Below are positions 8,332 through 20,484 of a stretch of 64,000 nucleotides of DNA, piece by piece. Positions within the stretch are counted from its first letter, which is position 1, and the number at the start of each line of letters is the position of its first letter. Source of the DNA: Eleginops maclovinus (taxonomy: Eukaryota > Chordata > Actinopteri > Perciformes > Eleginopidae); contig NC_086368.1 of assembly GCF_036324505.1 (NCBI RefSeq), positions 2,046,001 to 2,110,000 of the forward strand, in the 5' to 3' direction. Both the position numbers and the translations under genes were made by a program. The notes under the pieces are model-generated. The model saw only the letters and a program-made list of their open reading frames with translations, searched no databases and was not told where the DNA came from.

Positions 8332-10590
8332 AACCAGAGCGTCCCAAAGTACCGAACAGGGCACGTCTTAAGAAAGTGCCACTTACAGCAGTATACAAAC
8401 GTGGAGGAAGCCACAGAGACTCACTTCATGTGGAAAAGAGGAAACCTTTTTCTTTGCTCCCAGAAGAAGAACCAGTAAAGCGGAGGCGAGGAGGGGGGAC
8501 GGGGGGATGGCGTGCACCCCCTCGGCTGCTCCATCCTCACACTCATCCCTCTTCTCTTTTGTGACACTTTCTTTAAAACCTCTGAGGCATTTTCCATTTT
8601 CGTGTTACATTCTCTTGTTTTTGTTCCATTTTCCTGCACCGTTGTTGAATGGATGCATTTATTATGTCTTTTCCTTTTCAGCTGACAAAATGTATCAGCA
8701 TCATATTTAACAAAAAGTCTGCTGGCCCTGAGTTTAGCTGGAACAGCTCAGTAATTACTTTCTTTGTCATAGAATGTATTTGTCTGTCTCTGAATGGTGT
8801 CCTTGAAGGATATTTATACAAATGTCTCATATGAAAGTTTCTTGGAAAGGTTGTTAGAAAAAACATCAGCAAGGACAGAAATATAAAGGATTAACAGTGA
8901 AGTAGCTTGGATTTAAAAATGTCACTCACACTTTATATTATGTAGAGAGACTATTGGTTTCTGAGTTAACCATGAGTCATTGTCACAGCTTTCCCAGATC
9001 TCAGCATATTGAATAAATGTTGACGTTCAATATACATTTTAGTTAATAAATAACATGTGAGCAGGCTGAAATCCCCCTGACTTGTGACTTCCAGTCGTTG
9101 GTAAAAACCTGAGCTGTAAAGGTGTATTCTGCTGGTAAGAGGAGAATATGATCATGCTGCTGTCCTTCACACTGCTCTCCACACGTCATCATATCAACCC
9201 ACTGAGACCTTGCTCTGAGTGCATTTGGCCTCACAGTTTAAGCTGTGTTTGAGTTCCATGTGCAAGACGCAGGTAGTGATCATTGCGATGATCGGCCTTC
9301 TCTTTCCTCTGCATGCATTGAAAACCAGACCGGAGTGTGTGTGCACAGTGTTGAAACATGAACTGTAACAAAGCGGCCATGCTGCAGCCTTTGCATGGCA
9401 GATTGCATTCTTTCATCTCTTGAATTCATTTATTTGCTCAAACACTATTGAGCCTCTTCCCCTCTTGCTCAGTCTCTCACTCACACCACCTGCCTCCAAC
9501 ATCCATGTTTGACGCGACTAAGACGAAGACTATTCACTGAGTGACTAACTTACAGTAGTCTCCAATATCAGCCCAGTCTCCCTCCCAGGGTTTTGAAAGA
9601 CAGACTCTAAGGGTGTGGCCGTCTTCATACTGACACACAGGGCGGTGTGTGTGAGACCAAACAGGCTTTCAACTGACTGAATTGCAACCAATGTCGTTTT
9701 ATATATTAGTAAACTGACTGCTGAATAGTCATTGGTTGCTGCAGCTTCAACTCCAGCTCGAAAAAATATTTTGGCAATGTCATCCCCTCTGTCTACTGCT
9801 TTAATGTTTAATCTATAGTAAAAATACAACTTAAAAAAAAGAATGTCAGCTAGAGGTCGGAGGGAGGGATGCTGTGTGGGTCAAGGAAACAGAGGATTGC
9901 AGAGGACGGTCTGTCCCGTGTGAAACTGAAAATGAAATCCTTTTCTCAGTCCTATAGTGTTACTTGGTTTTATTACCCAGCTAAATTGGCTTAACAAATG
10001 TACCGATTTACCCAAACTGTGACTTTTTTTTCCTAACCTAAACAGAGTTGTTGCTTTAACTATAATGAAACATTAGCCACATGTTACTGTACTCGTAGTG
10101 AGAAAACATAAAGATAATAGAAACATAAAGCAGCAGTTTAAGTCTCGGTCACCCAACCCTCTTGATAAATTAATAAATTATTCGGAAGGAATATTTCTCA
10201 CACATTCAGTCCGCTCCTCCGCTTTCCTGTTTCTCCTTCTGGGAGCAAAAGCGAGCAAAAAAGAGAGTTATAGGGGGGGGGGGGTTGGTCTATAGATTAG
10301 GTAGAGAGAGGGCGAGGGACATGATGAGCCAGAGAGAGAGGCAGGGGGAGAAAAGAGAGATGCGCTACAAGGGAGGATCGCCTGGGGCTCTCTTACTCTC
10401 TCTCTTCCCCTGTTCCTCCCTCTCTCTCTCCCTCTCCCTCTCTCTCTCGCACTCCATGGATGCTAATTACTTATTAGATTGCAGATACGTGCGGCGGGGT
10501 ATGATGGCTAATTAGGTTAGCGCCCTGCTAAAATGAAATGTCTTAATGCTGGGGCTGCTTACGGTATCTACCAGCCTCCATCCTCCCAAC

Positions 10591-10593
10591 CCC

Positions 10594-10624
<31 letters not shown>

Positions 10625-10635
10625 ACACACACACT
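10591..10635. repeat. Poly-C followed by (AC)n
   Basis: About 20 C run directly into about 12 AC repeats. Confidence 0.9.
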
Positions 10636-10744
10636 CCTGTGATTCCAGTCAGGCCCGATCCAGACTAAGACGACCTGAGTGATGGCCAGTATCTGAAAGA
10701 CAGAGCAGGCATACTGGAAAAAGCGTCTGACGTCCCGGCCAGAC

Positions 10745-10763
10745 GGGGGGGGGGGGGGGGGGG
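10745..10763. repeat. Poly-G run
   Basis: About 19 consecutive G lie only 110 bp from the poly-C run at 10591, so a single strand could fold G-rich against C-rich. Confidence 0.9.
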
Positions 10764-12935
10764 AGCCGGCCTCAGACAGCCCTAATTATCTCGATGACCT
10801 TTCCAGTAGACTTAGAGCTAAAGGAGGAGAGAGGGCGGGTGAGCAGCTCGCCATGTGACTCAGATAGCATGCGGGGGATCACTGCTCCAGTGTCAAACAC
10901 CAAACCCCTCCAACGAGGCTGCGCTCACAGCACACTCTGCCTCAGCTGTTTGGTAACGTGCCTGAAGTGACCCCCTTTACCTGACATGGACCCCCACTGG
11001 CTCTGTCTGCCAGGATCAAAATGAATGAGTAAAGCAAAGGTTTCTGACAAATACTTGATGACATGTGACGGACATTCATGGTTCCCAGAGGATGGACTGC
11101 AGAGTCCCCTGATTTAATGTAGTGCCATCATCAGGCCAAAAAGTGACTGTGTCCAGCTTTTTGGTTTATCATCACAAAACTGGAGAACTGATGACTTTCA
11201 CTTGCTGAGCCTACATGATGAACGGTGCAGACATCATGTTATTAAATCAGGTTAATGGTGTGGTAGTCACCATGGATGTCTGCTGATGTGAGCATTAATC
11301 TTAAAAGTGTGCTCTAATACCATCATCATGTTTTTCCTCATCTAAACTGAGCTCATCTGATCTGTTTTGAGAACCACGTGAATTATTTCTGAAGCGGTCA
11401 TTTGTTTCTGATGATTGTCAGAGGAGGACTATGTGAACATGTTTTGTTCTTTAGTTTGAATGATCCCCAGCTCATGTATCTCTGTTTTAAAATGATAAAC
11501 CAGATGTTTACTGTAAGTCTGACCAATTCAGAAAGACTTCACATATCTGCAGACCACATGACAACTTAAACCTAAAGCAAACCATTTTCAACTTTTCCTG
11601 ACCCTAAATATTCAGGTGATTAAACAAAGGATAACAGTAGCATTAGCATCCAAACTCCCTTGTTGGACACCCATCCCAGTTTACTGACCAGCTCATATTA
11701 ACATCTCTGTCATTAACTGTCTCATGGTCTGTCTGCTCGGATGAGTTCCCTTGGTAAAGCATCGTTGCCATGATGTCTTTGTGTTGTTTATGTACGACTA
11801 GCATTGTAATAAACAGAATGATCCTTTAGGGCCTGGCAACAGAGGACATGTTGGACCTTTTGCCAACTCCAGGCACTGAAACGCGTCTCACATCATTTTT
11901 ATAAGATGTAATTGGATTCTAACTTTGGAGACCATCTCTGATATCCCAACATTGGAAATGTATAAATATATTTTTGTAGACGTATTAAATGTTATTGCGA
12001 AATATCATAAATGTCACTTCAAGCATGCAAACAATCACATTTACCATCCTAGTAAAAATACATGCTAACCACATTAATGTTTACCCAACATTCCAATAAG
12101 ATTTGTTATTCCAGCAAAGGTCAAGGAAAAGGAAACAACTTTGTGTAACAGAAAACAAGATGAAACACATTACAGGAGACCGAATGTATTTACACCAGAG
12201 GACGAAACATAAAAACAGATTGAATGTAGGGAACAAGAAACATGGAAATAGAATAGGACAGAAAAGGTCAAATATGTTTCTCTGGAGACATTTAGAGCCT
12301 TTGTTCCCTGATCAAACCGTTTGTACAAACTGCTGCTGGTCGTATCCATCCTTATTTAATAATCATGGACCAGCCGTGGAAAATGGTGGGTCGGTTTCCA
12401 TCGAAGCAGAAGCACATTTTAAAAGTAAATGTAATCCATCTGAATGAGACCAGCTGTGTGTCGTGCGCTGGAACAGTGGTTCCTGTCTGGAGTCAGTTGA
12501 ATGCTCGGTCTTGCAAAAGTGAAGCATCAATATTTCCCTAATTTCACATCGATCGACACCCCCGATGGACTCTGGCTTGGATTTGATTAAGCTAACCCAG
12601 TATTTACATTCGCTCATTTCAAATTTAATTAAGAGCTCTTATTATTTTGATTATTTATTCTTCATGGTATAAGAGTCTTATTATACTTATATATACTCTC
12701 AAAACCCCTGAGCCCCCTGCTTTCTTTCTTTTCTTTAATTGGCAGGAGAAAGGACACACTCCATTAAATGAGTCCATATTTGATCTTATGGCCCCCCCAA
12801 TCAGACCACGACCCCCTGCCTTTAAGCACCGGTCTGGGTTTGATGGTGCATATTCTTGATTCATGTTCTTTACTTGCTGTGTTTTTTAATCAGATCCCTG
12901 TTGGCTGTAGTTACAAACATACATTGTCAAGCTCT

Positions 12936-12937
<2 letters not shown>

Positions 12938-12989
<52 letters not shown>
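12938..12989. repeat. (GT)n microsatellite
   Basis: An uninterrupted GT run of about 52 bp. Confidence 0.95.
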
Positions 12990-12991
<2 letters not shown>

Positions 12992-13194
12992 AGGGGCTTT
13001 ATGCAAGGTGCTGGTAAAGCCTGGGACAATGGTGCTTTGTGGGTGGTTGTAGCAGGGAGAAGGGGCTTGGGGGTTCCTGATAGCCCGAGGCCCCTGGAGA
13101 TGAGAGGAGAGTGGAAGTGTGCCGCTAATTAATGTAGACCCTGGTTAAAGAAAAGCCTCATCCAGCGAGCAGGGTGTAGTTACAGCCAGTCACA

Positions 13195-13196
<2 letters not shown>

Positions 13197-13261
<65 letters not shown>
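13197..13261. repeat. (TG)n microsatellite
   Basis: An uninterrupted TG run of about 65 bp. Confidence 0.95.
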
Positions 13262-13262
<1 letters not shown>

Positions 13263-13408
13263 CTGCATTTTGTGTGTATATGTATTTACGCACATGTGTG
13301 TGTTCTCAGTAGCAGTAGTGCTTCAGAGAATAAATAACAGCTTCTCCTCGAGGGTCTGAAGAGGACTGCATGAATTTTACAGCTGAACAATCCTCAGTCC
13401 CCCCTCAA

Positions 13409-13523
<115 letters not shown>

Positions 13524-14211
13524 TAGACAAACAGCAGCCCAACACCCTGATTCAACCAGGATAAGTTAGAATAACAGCCTGGTAAAGTATTGCTCTTAAT
13601 ATGCATTTCTTTACTTCACACACCTACACACTGCAGCCTGGCACATTGCGCAACATTGTGACTCCAGTGTAGGAGTATATAATTTTGTGTGTATGTATAT
13701 GAAGGGTATGTGTTTTTGTTGTCAAGGAGAATGTAAATGAGTAAATAAATCTCTCTCCTGCCCACACAGCTGGGTGTGTGCCTACACATGCAAGCACCTC
13801 CAATATTTGGGGAGATCTGCCTGTTTTCAGTCATGTTTTTGGACATTTAGGACACAGATGGAATGAAGTGGAAGCAGTTAAACTGGCTGTTAAAAGCTGG
13901 AAGAATCCAGATGTCGGACTCAAGCTACTTGTCCACCCTAAATACACATCTTTCATCAGCGTGAAAGCGGTCTGAATGGTGAATGCGTCGCTGTTTCTAA
14001 GATTCTTCTCTAAAATGCTAATGTCCTTATGAAATGAATTTCATTATCTAAACAACAAAAACTCAGAATCCTGCCAAGTATATTTGTCTAATATCTAGTC
14101 AAAATATGTCTTTGCACTTAATATAAGACCTAATAACTTAAGAGGTAACAATGCAGGGAGATATAAAGTCTTGTTTTTAGACAATGCATCTCAGATGAAA
14201 CGCTTATTTCA

Positions 14212-14716
14212 TCCATCCATCCATCCCTCACGCTTATCCGTCAGGGTAGTGGAGGTACCAGTTCCAGCAGAGAGCCCCAAACTTCTCTTTCCCTGGCCAC
14301 ATCAACCAGCTCTGACTGGGGGATTCCAAGGTGCTCCCAGGCCAGTGAAGAGATATAATCCCTCCACCTGGTCCTAGGTCTACCCCTCGGTCTCTTCCCA
14401 GCTGGATGTGCCTGGAACACCTCCCTAGAGAGGCGCCCAGGTGGCATCCTCACTAGGTGCCCGAACCACCTCAACTGGCTCCTTTCAACACGAAGGAGCA
14501 GCGGTTCTACTCCGAGTCCCTCCCGGATGACTGAACTTCTCACCTTATCCCTAAGGGAGATGCCAGCCACCCTGCGGAGAAATCCCATCTCTGCCGCTTT
14601 TATCCGCAATCTCGTTCTTTCGGTCATGACCCATCCTTCATGACCATAGGTGAGGGTAGGAATGAAGATGGCCCGGTAGACAGAGAGCTTTGCCTTCTGG
14701 CTCAGCTCTCTTCTCG
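14212..14716 (-). pseudogene. Non-LTR retrotransposon C-terminal coding part
   Basis: The - strand reads without stop from VVTRRELSQKAKLSVYRA through TLTYGHEGWVMTERTRLRI, EMGFLRRVAGISLRDKVRS, RSQLRWFGHLVRMPPGRL and RPRGRPRTRWRDYI to a proline-rich end. This is the thumb and C-terminal region of a common teleost LINE polyprotein. The open frame is longer on paper (14241-14816) because it runs on past the inversion junction. It is a fragment without the endonuclease and most of the reverse transcriptase, so it is not a functional gene. The clade is not settled from this piece. Confidence 0.8.
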
Positions 14717-15072
14717 TCACAACGTAGGCAGTTCGGTGGGCTAAGGATTGCACCACTGCTTTTTGCAGATGATGTGGTCCTAATGGCTTCATCGGTCTGT
14801 GACCTTCAGCACTCACTGGATCGGTTCGCGGCCGAGTGTGAAGCGGCTGGGATGAGGATCAGCACCTACAAATCTGAGCCATGGTTCTCAGCAGGAAACC
14901 GATGGACTGTCCACTCCAGGTAGGGAATGAGGCCCTACCCCAAGTGAAGGAGTTCAAGTATCTCGGGGTCTTGTTCTCGAGTGAGGGAACAATGGAGTGT
15001 GAGATGGGCCTGACAATCGGAGCAGCAGGAGCGGTACTGCAGTTGCTTTACCGCACCGTTGTGACGAAAAGA
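14717..15072 (+). pseudogene. LINE reverse transcriptase palm fragment, inverted 5' segment
   Basis: The + strand reads QFGGLRIAPLLFADDVVLMA, with the catalytic (F)ADD box of reverse transcriptase, then SLDRFAAECEAAGMRIS, KEFKYLGVLFSSEG and finally TVVTKRE. A one-base shift occurs near 14881 between the first and second part. The end TVVTKRE corresponds to the start of the - strand segment (VVTRRELSQ), so the two halves together cover a continuous stretch of the same kind of protein. Confidence 0.75.
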
Positions 15073-15179
15073 GAAACGTTTATTTTTACATTTTTATTGG
15101 AAAATCACCAACTCACATCAGAAACAGAAATCTTTTGAGCATTTCTGGCTGATTTTCTAACAAAACGGTCATGATCCTG

Positions 15180-15628
15180 GTTTTTGTTAATGTTTCCTGT
15201 TTTATTTTTGAAATGTTTCCCCTCTTGTGTCATGTTTAGTTTAACTTCCTGTCTGAGTTTCCCTCCTGTGCCTGATTGTGTCATTGTGTTCACCTGTTGC
15301 TGTGTCTCGTCTTGTGATTACCATTGTGTATTTAGTTTTGGTTTCCCTTTTGTCTCTTGTCCGGTTGTCGTCGTTGTTCCCTACCCAGTCTTGTCGATGT
15401 TTCCGGCTGTTCCTATCCCAGTCCACGTTTTGCTCCATATCTCATGTCCCCTGTTCAGTAGTTTTTTAATTTTCCTTTTTTGTTTTTCTGTCTGTTTACG
15501 TGACCCGGTCTTGTTCCTTTTTGTTATCAGCTTTAATTGAAATAAAGCTTGCTTTTAATGTAAACACCATACCTGCCTCCTCACTTCGTTCTGCACTTGG
15601 GTCCTTTTCCCCCACACCGTGACAAAAA
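15180..15628 (+). mobile_element. Probable retrotransposon 3' end
   Basis: A T-rich segment contains AAATAAAGCTTGCTTTTAATG and ends with CTGCACTTGGGTCC...ACACCGTGACA. This ending is familiar from teleost non-LTR retrotransposon 3' regions. It is inserted in the older repeat (copy Y). No coding part remains. The identification is from memory of the sequence type only. Confidence 0.4.
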
Positions 15629-15828
15629 CCTTTCCTGATTCTGTTCAAATGTAGTTCAACATAAGTTTTCGCATCTCATTTATGTTAATATCCCATTTTA
15701 TTTCTAAACATCTTACCAAGCACATTTTTACTTGTTCTATTGGCAGATGTTCATACTTACTACAAGCAAAAACACCTTGTTTTTGTTACTGTATTACTTG
15801 TTTTTGGAGCAGCATTTTTTCCAGTGTA

Positions 15829-16753
15829 TAATAAAACTGAGATAAGCATGAACAAAAAGGACATGTTTTAGTGGCATTCCACATATCTGCTTTATATAGA
15901 TGAGTAGAGAAGAAGAATAAAGATTTCTTCTCTGATGAGAACAGAAAGACAATGATTGGTGTCTGACCACATCCAACATCAGTAATTGCATCTTCAGCGT
16001 TAGTTACATTATTTCCATTTTTTTTTCTTTCTCTGCCCAGTCAACGTTTACATGATATAGCATCCCATATCCACACAGAGCATCAGCTGCAGGAGTGTGA
16101 TGTGCAGTAACATCTGCCTTCCAGAACTGGGCGCTGCATGCATTAGAGCTTCTCATACATTTTCATGCCACAGTCGCTCTATTCATTTAACTGATAAGAT
16201 CTCTCTCTGGGGGCCGATATGGGAAGGTTTTACCCACACTCATTTCAATGATAGTGCGGTCTTTACTTTACAGGCAGACTCACAAATCACATTTATTTTA
16301 TCAGGATAAATGATGAAGATGATAGTTATCAGTAAGAGGAGAGAATAAAAGCTCTTTCAGTTGATCAGTTGTTTCTGGGGAAAACATTCCCTCCATGTGT
16401 TGTCATTTTAAACAGAAATCCTCTTTTGGAAAGCTCCTGTTTATAAAACCTCATATAAAAGCTCATTAGTCCCTCCCATCAGGCAAGGTCTGTGACAGAA
16501 CCGACTCTGTTTATAACATCTGAGTCATCTGATGACGTGAGCAGCTCCAAGTGTAAACTCTTTCCATCTTTATCCTCCCCTCCTCATGACATGAATCCAT
16601 CACAGCTGGAGGCAGAGGCTAAATATGATCCGCTGTAGAAACCTGATGATACATTCAGCGGTTTCAAATCAGTTCACCTTCACATTCTGAATTAATTTCT
16701 GAGTAAATATAATCTGCACGTTGGGAACAGTGTTTTGTGCATATTGCAATAAC
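15829..16753. other. No gene recognised
   Basis: No open frame with domain features, RNA gene or clear repeat is seen in this stretch. Confidence 0.4.
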
Positions 16754-17050
16754 CAGGCCCGGCCCTGACCAAAATGCTGCCCTAGTCAAGATTTTAGCTT
16801 GCGCCCCAATCATGCCTCGTCACTACTACGCAATGACCAACCTTCTGCCTCAGCTGAGGGGTTGGATCTGCTTTCCGAATATAATATTCAAAAAATAAGA
16901 ATCTTTTAAGAATGGGGCGCCACGACACAAACCTATTTTTAGTATACACAATTTTGTTCTGGATGTTTTGGACCGATTTTACCGAGAACTAGCACAAAGA
17001 ACAGCCGATCGGACAGCTAGTGGCCGTGTGAGGAACTGCAGCTGGAAGGA
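16754..17050. repeat. Possible interspersed repeat with GGCCCGGCCCTG terminus
   Basis: The stretch starts with CCAGGCCCGGCCCTG followed by CTGCCCTAGTCAAGATTTT and TTGCGCCCC, which resembles repeat termini seen often in fish genomes. It is interrupted by the hAT element at 17059. No matching right end was found, so the assignment is tentative. Confidence 0.3.
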
Positions 17051-17058
17051 CTTCAGTG

Positions 17059-17430
17059 CAATGGCGGTTCTAGACAAAAAAACATTTGGGGGCCGTGCTG
17101 GGGCCCCCCAAAATGATTGAATGAGAGGGGCACATTAAATGCGAGACAATCGAGACAAAGACAGATTTGAACTTGTTCAAACATTTGAGTAAAAAAAAAT
17201 GACTTGGTTACAATTTCAGTTTAGTTACTTACCATTAACCTAAATGCAGTTTGGGGTAATAAATAAATTATTCATGCAGACAAACGTTGTCGTTTTTACA
17301 TTTCTTAACATTTGTTGGTATTTGTTTTAGTAAGAGGTTTTTTTTCAGTGACTTGGAACGGGGGGCACAGGGGGGGTCCAAGCACAGTGCTACAGGCGCC
17401 TGTTGACGCCCCACCCCAGAACCGCCCATG
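17059..17430. mobile_element. Short hAT-type element with 8-bp target duplication
   Basis: CTTCAGTG is repeated exactly at 17051-17058 and 17431-17438. The element termini are inverted repeats, CAATGGCGGTTCTAG on the left and CATGGGCGGTTCTGG in reverse complement on the right. At 372 bp it is a nonautonomous element; no transposase fragment is seen. The CA...TG ends with an 8-bp duplication fit hAT. Confidence 0.8.
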
Positions 17431-17966
17431 CTTCAGTGAGGCTATCCTTTGATCATGGTGTTTGCTGCGTAGTAGCTCTCATAAATTAATTTGAGATTAT
17501 GGACAAAGTTGCAGAATCTTTAATCCTCCGTTCTGATATCTGCGTTGCTCTTTTAGCTTTGGTGATGTAGCTCTCGCTGTGGGCACACTTAGAGAAACAA
17601 TAATTAGCCGGCAGAGAAACTTCATCTGATTCTATATGGTATTGATCCTCATGTTTTAACGTGGTGCAGAAAGAGCTGCTTGAGTCCTTCGTAAGGCGTC
17701 ACATATTTCCAGCAGACCTTGAGCTCCAGTGCTCAGCGGCATGTGGCTGCATTATGACAACACACAGAGAAATGACTTGTTTTTCTTCTATAAATACACA
17801 AAGGATCACATAAACACACATTCAAAACAAGGGGCATGCACAAACACACACATATTTCAACACACTCTTTGTTCCTCCTCAGACACCCTGCTGTCTGTGC
17901 TGTGTTTCCCCAAGGCCGCCCTTCATGCCCCCAGGTCCTGATGCTGCCCTACTTTCCCTGCCGACA

Positions 17967-17969
<3 letters not shown>

Positions 17970-18012
<43 letters not shown>
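17970..18012. repeat. (CA)n microsatellite
   Basis: A CA run of about 43 bp, 90 bp upstream of a long GT run of opposite phase. Confidence 0.95.
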
Positions 18013-18016
<4 letters not shown>

Positions 18017-18101
18017 CGGTGTGACTGACTTTTGCACCCTCCTGTTATTTCATGCTGTGTGCACCTGCCAATTGAAAGCCTGCTCTTTGAGGACAGGGTT
18101 G

Positions 18102-18208
<107 letters not shown>

Positions 18209-18296
18209 TCTGGATGACTCTGTTAGTAGGCCTTTATGTGCTTGTGTGTGTACTTGGACAGAGGTGAAGGGACAGGAAGGAGGCACTGGGAGTGTT

Positions 18297-18334
18297 TGTG
18301 TGTGTGTGTGTGTGTGTGTGTGGGGGGGGGGGGG
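18297..18334. repeat. (TG)n followed by poly-G
   Basis: About 25 bp of TG run into about 13 G. Confidence 0.9.
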
Positions 18335-18527
18335 TCCCAGAGAAAAGCCCAGTGTGATTAATACATTGTTTACACCCGGGGTGGCGGCGTCCCGTTAATC
18401 TGTCCCACTGACGATCTGCTGAGCCTAATGTGAAGTGAGGCGTGGAGCCGGGTTGTTTATCACCAGGGCTGATGATGGGGGGCGGGGAGCGCTGGCATCA
18501 GGAGCTAATGGGAGGATACTCAGGAGC

Positions 18528-19540
18528 AGGCTTCAGATAACATATCAACAAGATTATGTAATCAGGATACAAAAAAAGATCACTGTATTTGATTATAATT
18601 AAAAAAAATAAGCAGTCAGACTATCAGGATAAAAGTGTTACCATATATTTTGAAATAAAGATAAATATATTACATGTTCTGCCCTTCAGGCATTTAAGTT
18701 TATTTTTATGCATTTAATTTGGTATACTTTCAGTTTCATGCAGACTCTTATTTTGATGTTAAAACAGGAAGTAGGAAATCGCGTTAGAATTCACAACGTT
18801 AGAAACACGTGAGAAACGGCAGGCTGGTTAAAGATGCAGACGTCATTACGCCAGTGAAAATGCATCCTCTCTGTTGACTCCCCAGCAGAAGCATCGCTTG
18901 TATGTATTTAGTCTTTGTTCTGACTAAGTTAACTTTTAAGCATATTGATTTCATGCTGTGAAAGTAATGTTTATGAAAGCTAGGTGGCTAAGCTAATTAC
19001 AGTATTTTGCTGTTTGTTTCTTTCACTCTCTCGTCTCTCATCATATGTATGGATTCAGTGCAATATGAAGAAAATAAATCTACATACAAAGAACTCAGGA
19101 TTTCTTCATGTTCATGAATAGAGAGAGTTTAGCTCACTGTTTAGTGGGAGTTGCCACACCTCAATGAGAACATTACATTAAAGGTATTCTATTTATTTCT
19201 GCTTTATTTTAAATACATTTCTTTTTTAATGCAGTAGTTGGAAACCTGATTTATTAAACAGAAATACCTCTGCTTTTGATGATTGTATTGAGCTTAAACA
19301 GCATATCTTAACTATAACTGATACTATATTTTTTAAATGAAAAACATCTTGTGTTATTTGTTTTCTGTTGTTTTTAATTGCATTGCATTTCATATTGAGG
19401 TAATCCAAAAGCAACACAAAGTGATCAGGTTATATTAGTTGTATATGTTGCTGCTCAGATTAGGTTACTGATTACATTTGTTGACATGTTACTAGTTATC
19501 GTAATGGATTACATCTTTAAAGTAACCCTCCCAGCCCTAA
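18528..19540. mobile_element. Candidate hAT-type insertion with 8-bp duplication
   Basis: TCAGGAGC occurs exactly at 18520-18527 and 19541-19548. The inner right end in reverse complement is TTAGGGCTGGGAGGGTTACT, a terminus type common in fish hAT elements. The inner left end, AGGCTTCAGATAACATATC, matches it only loosely. The interior is AT-rich and non-coding. The direct repeat is good evidence; the superfamily assignment is weaker. Confidence 0.42.
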
Positions 19541-19762
19541 TCAGGAGCTACATGGTTCCTCTGCAGGGATACAGCACTCCACAACACTTCAACTTAAAGC
19601 GCATTAAAGAGCATAATGGAGGTTTAAATTCCCATTTAGTGTCAATAATGAACACTTCATTGTTCAAATTAAATCCCAGTGTTTGCAGAATCCTTGAGTG
19701 TGTAGATTTAGAACAAAGCTAATATTTGGGACAATATATGCCCTTGCATCGAGATTCTCTCA

Positions 19763-19764
<2 letters not shown>

Positions 19765-19856
<92 letters not shown>
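19765..19856. repeat. (CA)n microsatellite
   Basis: A pure CA run of about 92 bp. Confidence 0.95.
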
Positions 19857-19857
<1 letters not shown>

Positions 19858-19883
19858 CCTTACAAACATGTGACCACCATAAG

Positions 19884-20476
19884 CAGTCTTGCGCAAGTTA
19901 CTTCCAAAATGTAATACAGTACATATGAGTTATTCCTGTCCTTTTAAAGTAATAAGTTACATTACATTATTACTGTCTCTGAACTGTAATGCGTTACACT
20001 ACTTTGTGTTACTTTGAGTTACTTTCACCAAAATAACCTCTAAAGTTTGGCTTTAAATGCTGAAATGTAGTTTATTGCAGCTCATTAATTAAAGCTATCT
20101 ATCTATCTGGCAGTACATGCTGAACATTAGGAAAAGAGCTAGAAATTAAACTCATGCTCTGTTTAACTGGGCTAAATAGTAGTTGTTGTTTTTTTGTTTC
20201 TGCAGCCCTCTTAACCAATAATAAACAGGCTTACTGAGTTACTATTCTCCCTGGCGATTATTTCTCTGGTGTCTGAATGTCTTGCGATGTTTGTGATTTC
20301 TTAAAAACAGAACACCACACCATTTCGGGTTAAAATGTGTTGTAACTGTGTTACTGAGAATTGTAACGGGTATTAAATTACCCTCATTTCGTAAGCAATG
20401 CGTTATATTACTGCGTTACAGCAAAAAGTAATACATTACTCTCTGCTACTTTTGTAACGCGTTACACCCAACACTG
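19884..20476. mobile_element. hAT-type nonautonomous element
   Basis: The right end in reverse complement is CAGTGTTGGGTGTAACGCG followed by TTACAAAAGTAGC, a very common fish hAT terminus. The left end CAGTCTTGCGCAAGTTACTT is its diverged partner. Flanking octamers ACCATAAG and ACCATGGT share their first five bases and may be an eroded target duplication. The interior has repeated GTTACT/GTAATG motifs and an (ATCT)n run near 20096 but no transposase. Confidence 0.65.
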
Positions 20477-20484
20477 ACCATGGT

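Larger units (their letters stand above)
8332..12937. other. 4.6 kb without recognisable genes
   Basis: Open frames here are short and lack domain features. There is a CT-rich run at 10385-10450, then an AT-rich stretch with two homeodomain-type TAATTA cores near 10460-10515. A C run leading into CA repeats lies at 10591-10635 and a run of G at 10745-10763. Parts such as 10450-10560 and 12610-12800 have the base composition of conserved non-coding elements, but this cannot be tested from one sequence. Confidence 0.4.
14210..15072. mobile_element. 5'-truncated LINE with inverted 5' segment and 13-bp target duplication
   Basis: The insert is flanked by GAAACGCTTATTT (14197-14209) and GAAACGTTTATTT (15073-15085), which differ at one base. 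The 3' part lies on the - strand and ends in an (ATGG)n-type tail next to the left duplication. The 5' part (reverse transcriptase palm) lies on the + strand. The two halves meet near 14712-14720. Such inversions arise by twin priming during target-primed reverse transcription. Confidence 0.8.
14054..15828 (-). mobile_element. Older interspersed repeat (copy Y) split by nested retrotransposons
   Basis: The right edge (reverse complement CACTGGAAAAAATGCTGCTC) and the left part (AAAAACAAGACTTTATATC, then ATTAGGTCTTATATTAAGTG) match the repeat at 21761-22402 in inverted orientation and in the same order. The middle is occupied by a LINE (14210-15072) and a probable retrotransposon 3' end (about 15180-15628). 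The superfamily is not recognised; the CACTGG terminus suggests a nonautonomous DNA element. Confidence 0.6.

Noticed and set aside
14241..14816. 191-codon open frame as a host gene
   Set aside because: The sequence is the C-terminal part of a teleost LINE polyprotein, and the insertion has target duplications.
15175..15636. Inverted GGTTTTTGT/ACAAAAACC pair as a DNA transposon terminus
   Set aside because: The pair is only 9 bp and T-rich, while the segment ends look like a retrotransposon 3' region; the boundary is left open.
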